Positions 12,701-24,700 of a stretch of 64,000 nucleotides of DNA are shown here, one piece after another. This DNA comes from Chrysogorgia sp. JL179-B06 (Eukaryota > Cnidaria > Anthozoa > Scleralcyonacea > Chrysogorgiidae). The stretch is taken from NCBI GenBank assembly GCA_035772405.1, contig JAYKKM010000471.1:1101001-1165000 (forward strand), read 5' to 3'. The translations under genes were made by a program, and so were the position numbers. Every line of letters begins with the position of its first letter. Position 1 is the stretch's first letter. Under the pieces are notes generated by a model. The model worked only from the letters and a program-made list of their open reading frames with translations, was not told the origin of the DNA and made no database searches.

Positions 12701-15700
12701 TACAGCCCGGTGTTGATCGATAAGAATTTCAAATTTAATAAATTCATATTTAAATCATCATGACCACGCCCAAACCACGCCCAATTTGTCGGCAAAACTG
12801 GGTCATCCCTGTGTGTATATGAAGTTTGAAATGTATCAAAATGCTTTCGACCTCGTAGTTTTGTTTGGTTTATTACAGTCATGGTAACTTTGATCGTTTT
12901 GATTACTCCTTTCCAAAATACATTTTAGTTTCTTATTTTTTACTGACTCGTTACTACTCGCAATGTTCGCGAGTTGCGAGTCGTTGCGAGTATTTAGTTA
13001 CACTGCAGATGCGAGTACATGCGAGTAACGAGTCGGAACAAGTACTCGTTAGCACTCACGCGTAAATGAGTACCGTACTCACGAATGGAGGTTACCTTAC
13101 TCGCACATGCGGCTAAAAACTGACCTGCTCCAGACTAAAAATAGCAACACCGCGATACGTCATTATGATTATGGTAATATGATACACGCTATCTGTCAAG
13201 TTGTAATCCCTAGATTTTCCGGGCGGAAAGCGTAATCGAGGTATAAAAACAAGAGCCCAGCTCAATATACCACAGTTAATATACGTAAATGCATTGCCAT
13301 AATAATATTAATATTTGGAGATCCCTAATAAATCACGTGAAGCATGTTTTCATTCTGTTGCAAGATTTCGATAAACGGTTTATTCTTATCGTCGAGCTCT
13401 TCTTAGTTTATTCTCTTGGTTTATTCGCTTCGAGTTGCTTGCTGCTCCTTTGCGCACTTTAACGTAAGTAGAGAAAAAAATATCCAGCCGCTAAAAGTTA
13501 AACCGTTTAAAAACATACATAATACCCAAGTTCAAACAACGTGAGTGGAAACTATATCGACAAACTCGTTGTCTTACTAATCTAGTATTTAGAAAGTATC
13601 TAAAACGTTTCTATTTTTTTAAGAGGTAAAACTGTACCTTTAGAAATTTTACTCACATGGCATGTCGGCGTGAAGATATCATATTGCACCATGTGTAACA
13701 TGTATGGAATGCCATCACTGCCAAAATCAGATACACTTTTTATTTTGGTAGACATTTCATTCGGGTAGACATTTTATTCGGATAGACATTTCATTCGGGT
13801 AGACATTTTATTCGGATAGTCATTTCATTCGGTAGACATTTTATTCGGATAGACATTTCATTCGGATAGACATTTCATTCGGGTAGACATTTTATTCGGA
13901 TAGACATTTCATTTGGGTAGACATTTCATTCAGATAGTCTTTTAATTCGGATAGTCTTTTATTCGGATAGTCTTTTATTCGGATAGTCTTTTTATTCGGA
14001 TAGTCTTTTTATTCGGATAGACTTTTTATTCCGATAGATTTGTGCATTTGGGTCTAGTCCACTCGCCGACCTTATCTTTAATAAAAAAACGTTACATCGC
14101 GGTAAGTATACTTTGCTCTCCTTACGCATACTTAGCCCTCCTTACGCATACTTAGCCCTCCTTAGCCATCCTTAGGCATACTTAGCCATCCTTAGCCCTC
14201 CTTAGCCATTCCTTAGCCATCCTTAGGCATACGTAGCCATCCTTAGGCATACTTAGCCATCCTTAGCCCTCCTTAGCCATCCTTAGCCATCCTTAGGCCT
14301 CCTTATCCCTACTTAGCCCTCCTTAGCCCTCCTTAGCCATCCTTAGCCATCCTTAGCCATCCTTAGCCATCCTCTCCGCCCGTGATGTAACGTTTTCGAT
14401 TAAAGATAAGGTCGGCGAGTGGACTAGACCCAAATGCACAAAATCTATTGGAATAAAAAGTCTATCCGAATAAAAAGACTATCCGAATAAAAATACTATC
14501 CGAATTAAAAGACTATCCGAATAAAATGTCTACCCAAATCAAATGTCTATCCGAATAAAATGTCTACCCGAATGAAATGTCTCCGAATAAAATGTGCACC
14601 CGAATGAAATGTCTATCCGAATAAAATGTCTACCCGAATGAAATGTCTATCCGAATAAAATGTCTATACCCAAATGAAATGTCTACCCGAATAAAATGTC
14701 TACCCAAATAAAAAGTCTACCCAAATAAAAAGTGTATCTGATTTTTGGCACTGATGGCATTCCATAAACACAAGCCCCGTTGCGCTTCAGCGGTGTTGCT
14801 ATTTTTAGTCTGGAGCAGGTCAGCTTTTAGCCGCATGTTTACTCGCGAGCTGTACTGTGCAATATTGCACATTTATCATAAATAATCAGCATTTCGCCAA
14901 TATAAATAATTCAGCATTTCCCCGGTATCTATCGGAGGAAATAAGCTGAGCTGTATTTTCAAAGATTAAATCCTGAAGAGCATGATTTAAGGTTACAGTC
15001 ACTGAGTGCACCCCTGGGAGACATTATGTCCTGGCTGCATTCTGAAAAAAATCTCAGCAAAATGTGCACAACTCTGCAGTCTGGCAAATCATGTTGCTTA
15101 CTTGCACTTTTTGACTTTGTTGTACCATTAATCTGGGTTGGCTTGATTATACTACAGTATACTGTAAAAACACAATGCAGTTAAAACAACTGCTTTGTTG
15201 TGCTTGCATGGTGAAAGTGTAGTACATGTGCATTTCTATACCTTTTTTGTTATATTATTATAGATTTTTATTTTCCTATGATAGGAGGAATTTTACGGCC
15301 GAGAAATCATTTTAGCGGACAGAGAAATTGTGGAACAAAATTCCGGTATACATCTGGTTACTTTATACTGTATTATTCTTCTGAAAGTTCCAATATTACT
15401 AAATCACACTAATTGCCCAAATGAGGCAAATTATTGGGTAGTGTCTAATAATCTATACTTAATTCTAAAGGATACAGTATGTCTCTGAAAACAAAGAGGT
15501 TCACATAATGACCTTGATATTAATTTACATGTAGTTATAGCAGTTTACAGGGATCTGCCCACAGTGGGTGGTAACCTTGTCAAGTGTGCAATCGCACGTG
15601 TAATGTATGCCCCTCACACGGCTGACATGGATGAGGCAGGGCTGACGAGAGGGGGGGGGGGGGGGGGAGTTGCCCCGGGCCCCTAATTCGAGAGGGGCCC

Positions 15701-18700
15701 CCTAAAATTTTTGAACTTTTGAGTTTGGACATGATGGAGATTAAAGACAATATCGCAATCGATGGCAACTGGGTGGGAGTAAGGGAGCAGGAGCTGCACA
15801 AGGGCCTCTGACCGGCCCAGAATGCTCCACATCATATCACTTCTTGAAACCTATTTTTGAAATATATCATATTGTATATGGGGGCGGGGGGCCCAGAACA
15901 CAAATTTCCTAAGTGTCCCCACTCCTAGTCTCAGTAGCTCCATTACGCCACTGATTAAACGTGTTCTTCTGTGAGCCTCTTTTGTCTTTATATTTATGGT
16001 GCCATAAAACATTCATCAAGAATATTTTCTTAAAAATAATGGGATATACTACCAAAAAAAACGTGATTTAAGGTCTTTAGATTTTGCTCAAAATGCCCTC
16101 AAAGTGCAGGAAATGCCATTGCAGAGACCCTAAATTCAAAATCTTTCCGAGGGAACACGCCCCTGGACCCCCTAGAAATGCAGTCAGTAAATATTAATGT
16201 GACCCTCCTTTCAAGAAACCGTGGATCCCCCACTGGACATTATGACGTCATCAGGGCCCCCGAAACGATATTTTTCCCCGGGTCCCAAATAACCTCTCGG
16301 CGGCCCTGGGATGAGGTGTGCGTTCCATTGCATGCCTCTAGCTTTTATAGTTCCCACACGTTTAACATGAAATAAATAATTTCTTTTCAAACATTCAACA
16401 GTAAATATCTTAATATAGCACCGATTGAGATACTCAAACTTGGTAACTGCATGTTAAAATGTTTTCTTTGACTGGTTGAATTTTGATATAATCACAGGTA
16501 CAGGTAGCCTCCTCCAGAGGCAACTCTGTGGATTATTTTTTCCAAGCCACCAAGGTCCCTGCAATCCCAGCCAAAACATTGCTCGCACAGCCTTGGATGC
16601 TATTTGACTCGGAGAGAAGAAGCCACAGAATGCCTGTGGAGGAGACTAATATACAGGAAACATCTAATGACCCATGAGCTGTCAAAGACAGGGATGGATT
16701 TACTGGGGGGGGGGGGGGGGTGCGCCTAGCCTTGGCCAGAGGGGGTGCAGGGGGGTGCTATTTTTCATGATAAAGCAAAAAAATATTAGAGACAAAATGA
16801 GATACAGTAATTTGAGTAATAACATGCATGATGATAAGTGAACTGTGAACAACAATTACAATTCAAATACAGTAGTCAAGCATGACTAGTGCCTTGCTCT
16901 AGTGGTATTAGATATTCATGTGATTGTGACCATGACTAGACTATCTGTTGACTGTTGCATCACTTGCATGTATGATGTTTGATAATATTTTGCTAGCTTT
17001 GGCCCTTTGGATGCATCATGCATGCCTGATGCCTCTCTGACTCTGGAGTCTAACCCATCTAATGATCTAAGCAATATTTATATTTTTACATTTTAATTCT
17101 CTTCTGCTTTTCAAAAGCATACTATGAAATTAAAGGGACACTCCGGCCCAAATACAAATGCAGTTCATATGAAAGATCGTACTGACTTTAGTTTATTTCC
17201 AAAGTTTCAGCATTCCTATCAATTTAGTTAAGAAGATATTGCTAGTTGAAGTTGAAAATTTGTGGATTTTGACGCCATATTGGTTTTGAAAATATGACGT
17301 CATTGAGTGATTCTTTATCGTCAGTGGAGTTGTTTTGATGGCGATCACATAGTGATAGTTATTGTGAATGGTCTTTGGACGAAAATTAGTCGAAATAAAC
17401 TATTTAGTTCATCATGCATTCATGCAGGAAAGTAGAGGAGCTTCTTAGGCATAATACGAGATCACGTCACTCAGTGACGTCATATTTGAGAAACAAAATG
17501 GCGTCGAAATTGGACAAACGCTCCAACTTCAACTAGCCACATCTTCTTAACTAAATTGATAGGAATGCTGAAACTTTGGAAATAAACTAAAGTCAGTAAG
17601 ATCTTTCATATGAACTGCATTTGTATTTGGGCCGGAGTGTCCCTATTAAGAGAATAGAATCTACTGTAATATACACTATTAACTAATAACTATTATATTT
17701 ATAAACTTCTCCCTGTCCCTCAGTCCCTACAAGGCTACAACTAGCTACTCAGTAACTAAGTTGTACAGTTGTACTGCAGACTGCATGGAGGCTGTTTTGC
17801 CAAATTGCCAGAATACTGATGCACGGGCGGCGCGCATGACCGCCAGAATACTGATGGGCGCGTGGTGCGCATGACCGCCATAATACTGATGGGGCGCGGC
17901 GCGCATGACCGACCCAACACGGCACCAGAGCACCCCCCCCCAAAAAAAAAAAAAGATAAAGTGTTACTGAATCGTATCAAATTACAGTAACTGAAGATTT
18001 TCGTAGATCATATTTTTAATAGAGAGAGGATTTAATATGTTCATTAAATGTTTTTGAAAGCCCCAACCAGGAATTGAACCCAAGGTCTCCTGCACTTACC
18101 ACTGAGCTCAGAACAGTTATACAATTTTCTGGTGCCGTTCTTTTCTTCCGAATAGCCTCTCCCATAGAGGCAGCCGAAACTGTGGTCTTGTTCAGCCGAT
18201 CTTCAATCATCATACATCTAGATTCGATAGCTAGTGATCGTCCCACAACCATTTTTTCACCAAGCAGCGCCCAGTGATTTATCATTAAATATGTGTAGCA
18301 TTCTCAAACATGTTTCTCATTTTAGCCACTGTATTGTGTTGCCATTTTTAAGATTTATTCATATACCGTACTGTAACTACAGTAATGCTCAGAAATAATT
18401 TGAACCAAATCCTTGTTGAAATTCCGTCGAAAATGAATTTAACGTACATGTAGTTTGTCTCGTGGAATGCCAGCAACCGCACACATTTTATACAATTGGG
18501 AAATACGATCGTTTCCAAAGTTTGGCATCTTTTGAGTTCACTGTTTGCCAATGTGGGAAAGCTGTTGCTTTACGCAAGGAATCAAGTTATTTCACTGCAA
18601 TCTTCTGGAGTAACTTTCACAAAAGCTCAGTACACTTAGTTTGAAATTAATTGTGATTAAGAAAGATTGTTCACCTCAGAAAATACCTTTCATATGTCAA

Positions 18701-21700
18701 GGAAAACATATGTCATTCGTAATTGGCCCTGTTTGTACTGTATGTTCAACTCAAATCTTTCCTGTATTAGCTCCTTGTTTTGTTTACATGAAGTGGAATT
18801 AAGTTTCAATCTCATTGAAATAGATGGTTGACTATAGTCAATCCACAGCGTTGAGTCAATGGACTTGAGATTCAATTGGGGATTTGCTTGACATTTTCTG
18901 ATCTACTTTACTGTACGTAAACTCGGTTTGACTCAAAAAGAACTTTATACAAATGTATAATTTTTGGCATGCCAGGCAGTTGTAAGTCTGTTACCGTAAT
19001 AATGATTGGGAAAAATTGTTTAGGAATTAAAATGGACACATGGTCTGACTCAATCATCATATTTTCGAATTACTATTACATTCATTAGGTTCGTCAAGGA
19101 TTCACTGCAAATGGTGCGTGCCATGAGCACAGTACTTATACAGTCAAACATAATTTGAATTAAGTTTGGCATGGCGAAAGTACAATGTTTCAACTGGGGA
19201 AATTATGCTCGAGTGTATTATTGTCAACAGACATGACACAAACAAAGAATGAAGCCAAACATGGATATCTATTTTGCTTTTGGTGGCTTCTCTACATTTT
19301 TAAACTAAAGGTTTTCCATGTTGGAAATAGTCGGAACCTGAGCGGTTTCCACACATGCAGGCAGGGGCGCACATTCGAAATATTTGTGGGGGGGTGCTTT
19401 TCGATCTGGGACCGACTTTTATGTTCGTATCTGATAAATGTACGGATGACTGTTACCCCCTTCATTCCTTCATGTTCCCAAAGCAATACAATTAAAAATT
19501 CAAATGTAATACAGCACTTTATTTTGCGAAAAATTGAGCATATTGTATAGTGCTAACGCGCTATAGCTTAAGTCTAACAAAGAACACTTTAATTTATTTA
19601 TAATATATATGGATTTTTGTAATTATATACACTGAAACGTCCTTGAGAAGTGTAGCCATGTAAGGCCCGAATGTAATGCAAATGATCTCAAACAAAGGAT
19701 TTTGCTCATTTTGAATTAAGCCTGGTCATATACATACATGAACATCTTTTAAATTACTCAACACTAATAATGCGACGGGTTTTTGGAAGCTCTGCCCTGC
19801 AACTAGTTTGTCTAGATAAAGTAAGTTAGTTATAGTTTGTCTAGGTTAATGGAGTCTGTCAAATCTCTTTCACATCCAAAGGTCATGAAGTCCTTAAGTC
19901 TCTCTTGTTTCATCACTGAACGCATCACTGACTTTATGAGTTTCAGCCTTGAGAAACTGCGTTCGCTTGATGCCGACGTGATGTGCGCTGTCAAGATCAT
20001 GTGATAGCATATACTAGTTGTCAAGGGAAAGATCGTCTGGAATTCTTTAGCACAACGTGCTGCTTCTGCAATCGTTTTTATATCTGGTTTGTTTGCTTGG
20101 CAGTGATCTCTAAACGTTGTACGTAGCTTGTTCGCATGACTGGCGGCGTAAGTTCAACATTGTAAGACATCTTCGTCAGATTGCAGCGATACAGGAAGCA
20201 TCTTTACCAGGGACTTGAGCTCTTCCGGTTTTGGGTCTTTGTCGTAAGGTGGAAGGAGAAGACCAACAGCCGGGGAAAGGATGTCACAGGCAGCTTTGAC
20301 GTTATCTGTGAGTGTGGATTTGGACGTCCAGGATTTGAAGAAAAGTCTTTTCTGTAGAAGTCCTTGAGATCAAGGTGTGCATCGATTTCATGGCATTCTG
20401 AAAAAACAACAGCTGCATCTATTTGGTTATCCAAATTATCCTTGTCGTCGCGTAAGTGTACTAAGTGGCGCAGTGTGGCAATAGTATCACGAGCAGCTTC
20501 TAGAGTATCAACGATGTTGATATCGACACTCTGGATTTGCTTTGTCAAAATCTTGGTTTTCACCGTAACATTGCTCATGAACATATTCAAACGATTTCAC
20601 TCTTGCTAGTAGATTATTTGCCTTCGCTTTGGTCTTGGTATCATCTGCATCCTGCAACTCTTCTAGTAATTTTACAGTTTCTTCGTGAATTGACCAAATT
20701 TATAGTACGCATTAAACAGACATTCAGATTAGCTACAAACGTGCAAATCAATTATTAAAACTTTACAGTTGAAATGACAACCTGTAAGACTTATATAACG
20801 GAAACTTCGAGTCGAAATGACGACGTGACACCGACATCACGTTTCGACCGAAGTGTTGTGAGTCGGAGCATGGATAGTAGAAAGAAAATAAGTCGTTTTA
20901 TTATCCATGGTCGGAGATGCAACCGAAATTCGACATTGAAACACGTCTTTTCCCGACGTCGCAACGTCGACAAAATGACGTCCTGTCAATGCCGATATCA
21001 CATTGTGCGACGTCGCGACCCAATTTCAACCAAAAATCGACGTCATTACAAACGGACTGTCTGCTTGTTATTTAATCGTTAGTAAGTAACTATACGCGAA
21101 TATATTGTAACTCACTAACTTCATGGCTGCATATAAAATGAAGAGCCTAATTTAACATAATCAGATATTTTGTAACTAGTTTTGTCTTTATTGGACACGA
21201 ATATTACATAATATTTTTCAGGGACGAACGGGACCGAAAAAAAATGTCTGATGGATAATTTGGGACCGACTTTTCTAACCGATTCTCAATTTTTGGGGGG
21301 GTGTCACACCCCCCACACCCCCCCATAATGTGCGCCCCTGCATGCAGGTTATGAGTATCAAACGCAAACTGACCCTCGACCTACCACAAGTTCAAGTTCC
21401 GAACTGCAACCAAACCTTAACTGCAACCATACTGCATTCAAACCACAACCACAGTGTTAGGTTATTTCTGAGCAGTACTGTACCTGTATATGCTCAGAAT
21501 TTTGAAAAATAGCATTTTCATACCCCTAAATTTCAAGTTGATGGGGGACTAGGGGGTATATGCAGTCCTGGAACTGTACAGCAGGTACTATACCCGGCAC
21601 TCACATGCTCCTGGGCAACTTTAGTGTTAGTTTGTTATAATAAGTAAATTAATTATGTTCTAACACTTACATGTACACTGTACTACTAGATGATCAAGCA

Positions 21701-24700
21701 TATTGTATTGCTAAAAAATATGTGATAATAATACTGTACAATAATGATACAGTATTAATTTACTTTCTTCATTGTGACTGCAGCTAATGCAACTGCAGTA
21801 AGTTAATTTCAAACATATAGTTACTGTAATTCAAACATCATTCTGCACATTGCTAAACAGGTTATTTTCTAATTAAGATTCTTTGTAATTATCAGATCTT
21901 ATTTTGTCAAATGCTAAGGAATGTGACATTGCATTTCTGGTGGTTGGGGACCCATTTGGGTAAGTCATTGTGTTACTAGTGTACAGTAATGCAACTCTAA
22001 TCCTTTTTATCTAAGCTTTATTGTATCTAAAAAAGAATCTCAGACCTGTAGAAATTTTATCTTTTCACTTACAGTACATTAAAAAAATATACATTTGAAA
22101 TTATTATTTCCAGGGTACAACACCATTTTACCTGTACTATCTCTTGCTAGCAATTTATAATCTCTTCCCTGCAACCCAAATATTTTATGGTTAAAGCCTA
22201 GTTTACACTTGTCGTAAGGATCATAACGCAGCAACATACGCAAGCGCAGTAAGTACTTCATGGTCAATTGAACTCTTTGTTCTTCCTCAATTCAAAGAAG
22301 ATCATCTACCATGAAGTGCTTACTGCGCTTGCGTATGTCGATGCGTTACGATTCTTACGACAAGTGTAAACTAGGCTTTAATAAGAGGGAGCACTGTACT
22401 TGATCACCACATACATTATTTATCGATGAGTGATATAAAAGCTAGTCGATACATGGATGATCGTCAAGCTCGTATCCTCAGAAAATTGATGCTCAGTCCT
22501 GGACAGGAATCGAACCTGTAACCTGATTGCCGGCGAGACGCTCTAACCATTGAGCCACCGAGACTCAGATGGAGAGCGAAGGTTACAATGATGTACTGGT
22601 TCGATTGATATACTACGTGCTGCCTATGCGGTAGTCACTATACAGTATATCGGTAAGGTTTGGATGTGTTAATGTACAGTACACACTGCTGTAGTGAATG
22701 TGGGAGAGCTTGGAGTAGACAGACGATACATGGACGATCGTCAAGCTCGTATCCTCAGAAAAATGATTTTTAGTCCCGGACAGGAATCGAACCTGTAACC
22801 TTCTGATTGCCGGTGAGACGCTCTAACCATTGAGCTACCGAGACTCAGATGGAGAGCGAAGGTTACAATGATGTAACCGGCAATCAGAAGGTTACAGGTT
22901 CGATTCCTATCCGGGACTCAAAATCATTTTTCTGAGGATACGAGCTTGACGATCGTCCATGTATCGTCTGTCTACTTCAAGCTCTTCCACATTCACTACA
23001 GAAGTGTGTGTATTAACACATAAAACTAGTATTGTACTGTATTTTGTAGGCAGTGTAGAAATACAAATGGAATACTTTTAAAAGGTTGGCATACTGCTGA
23101 AATAGTGTGTAGTAGGTCTAATATTTCGAGTGAAGGCAGTTCATCTGAAACATAATAACCCTCCTAATGAAGGGCCTTCGCTCAAAATGTTAGACTTCCT
23201 ACACACTATAACTTGAAGATATACTGTACATGTCTAACAAATTTTGTTTCATTACAGTGCTACAACTCACTGCGATTTGGTACTGAGAGCAAGAAAAGAA
23301 GGAATACCATACAAAGTCATTCATAACGCTTCCATAATGAACGCAGTAGCTTGTTGTGGCTTACAGGTAAGAATAATTTGGCCTGAGCTACCACATCAAT
23401 TTAATTCAACATGAAAGGTCAGGTGGTATTATAGATTTACTCCAAGTCTGTCTCTCAGGAAGTTTCTGCTGGTCTGCATGGTCCCACAAAAACATCCAGA
23501 GAGGCAGAGTTAGCAAGTCTAAGTGCCATTGGTATCGTTGTGATACATAACATTTGTTTTGGCTGGGGGATCTATCTGGAATATATGAGCGTTTGTTCAA
23601 TGTTATCCTAAATTTTCCAGGGGAATTGTGCCCTCATGGAAAATGTTTTATTGAACTTCACTATCTTTAGTAAAGAACCCTCGTGATTTCTCGATTAATT
23701 TAAATAAATCTTGACAGTTAATACTGTATATGTAGGACAGAATTTGTGGAGTTTGATATAATTTTACGAGTACTGCCACCTTGGGTTTAATGACAATTGG
23801 TTGTTTCTAATGTACGTCTTGCAACAAATATATATTGGAGGGCCAATAAAAATACACATTACAAATACATTTAGGAGCGCCCCTCTTTCTGAAATTTAAT
23901 CACTTTTGTGCATTTTATGAACTTTCCAGTCTTCATAAGTAATTTACAGTGTTTACTTGTTATGCTTTGTTATTTATTCATACTTGTTCATACTACAGTA
24001 CAGGTATAACCAAATTTTAACCTCTCGAAAACTGTTACTGTTATATTCAGCTCCATAGCTTTCATTTTCCTTATATATAAATCCCCTTCAGCAGCCTAAT
24101 ATTAATCGGAGAATCAGTGAATTAATGTTTCCATCAAAAGGTGGTCTTTGAGGCCACATATTTGATTAACTGTTATCAAGTTTTGTGATTGGTTGATTAA
24201 AACAATAAAATAATAGAATCAACCACAAAGAAACCAATGTCCTAACCCTAACCAGCTTTGTTCCATATAGCCAATCACAAAACCTGTTCATTTTAGGTAC
24301 GTACATGTATTTACCGTAAAGGGAGGTTATTCTGCTGAGGTTTCTGCTTAACCCTGTAAGCCCGAAGAGTGATCAGCATCGAACTTCTCCTAATAGTATC
24401 AATGGTTAACCAAGCATAGAATTAATGAGAATATAAAAGGAAATGATCACCAAAGACAAACTGACATGTTTTTAAAACAACTTCTTCCAATTAGTACTAT
24501 ACTGTATGTATAAGAAATGTTTGGAGATCAAATTAATAAGGAGAATTTGTACTGGGAATTAAAGGGTTAAGAGGTGTGTTTGCTAATGAGGGTTGTAAAA
24601 TAGTGTTTCAGGACCTATTTTAAAGTCGGGGGCTAAAAGAGAACCTCTAGGGGGGCCTGGGGCATGCCCCACGGAACATTCTTTATTTATAAGGTTCCGA

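Larger units (their letters stand above)
13104..14838. repeat. Nested palindrome with mirrored minisatellite arms (foldback element)
   Basis: Three nested levels are visible. Outer arms: 13104-13152 versus about 14791-14837 (GCGGCTAAAAACTGACCTGC and inverse). Middle arms: from 13703 and to 14766 (ATGGAATGCCATCACTGCC and inverse). Inner arms: around 14043-14098 versus 14381-14450 (GGTCTAGTCCACTCGCCGAC and inverse). Between middle and inner arms lie tandem arrays of a 17-18-bp unit (ATTCGGATAGACATTTC), reading forward on the left and reversed on the right. The centre is a third array. No coding capacity. Confidence 0.85.
6866..15284 (+). other. DPH5 intron 1 (8.4 kb), repeat-filled
   Basis: Donor GTGAGT, acceptor ATGATAG. 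It holds a TAGTCTTGG repeat, a 1.2-kb TIR element with a nested MITE, a hAT-like element, a 1.8-kb long-TIR element and a large nested palindrome, each listed separately. 9951-11312 and 14839-15284 contain no recognisable gene. Confidence 0.85.
15346..21895 (+). other. DPH5 intron 2 (6.5 kb), repeat-filled
   Basis: Donor GTATAC, acceptor TATCAG. It contains G-homopolymer tracts near 15649 and 16706, a type-B TTAA MITE, a tRNA-like fragment near 18060 and a hAT element. The remaining stretches (15.4-17.1, 17.7-19.3 and 21.4-21.9 kb) show no gene. Confidence 0.8.
21960..23257 (+). other. DPH5 intron 3 (1.3 kb)
   Basis: Donor GTAAGT, acceptor TTACAG. Almost fully occupied by a TTAA MITE, tRNA-derived SINE copies and a short inverted pair near 23105-23215. 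Confidence 0.85.

Noticed and set aside
13737..14730. CRISPR-like regularly spaced repeats
   Set aside because: Units are directly tandem without unique spacers, the host is eukaryotic and there are no cas genes.
15562..15952. Possible hAT MITE (CAGTGGGTGG ... TTACGCCACTG)
   Set aside because: Ends match only partly and the flanking 8 bp are not duplicated.
22496..22845. Functional tRNA genes on the minus strand
   Set aside because: A and B boxes and an acceptor stem are present, but the anticodon stem is mispaired and the same flanks recur at several loci, which fits a SINE.
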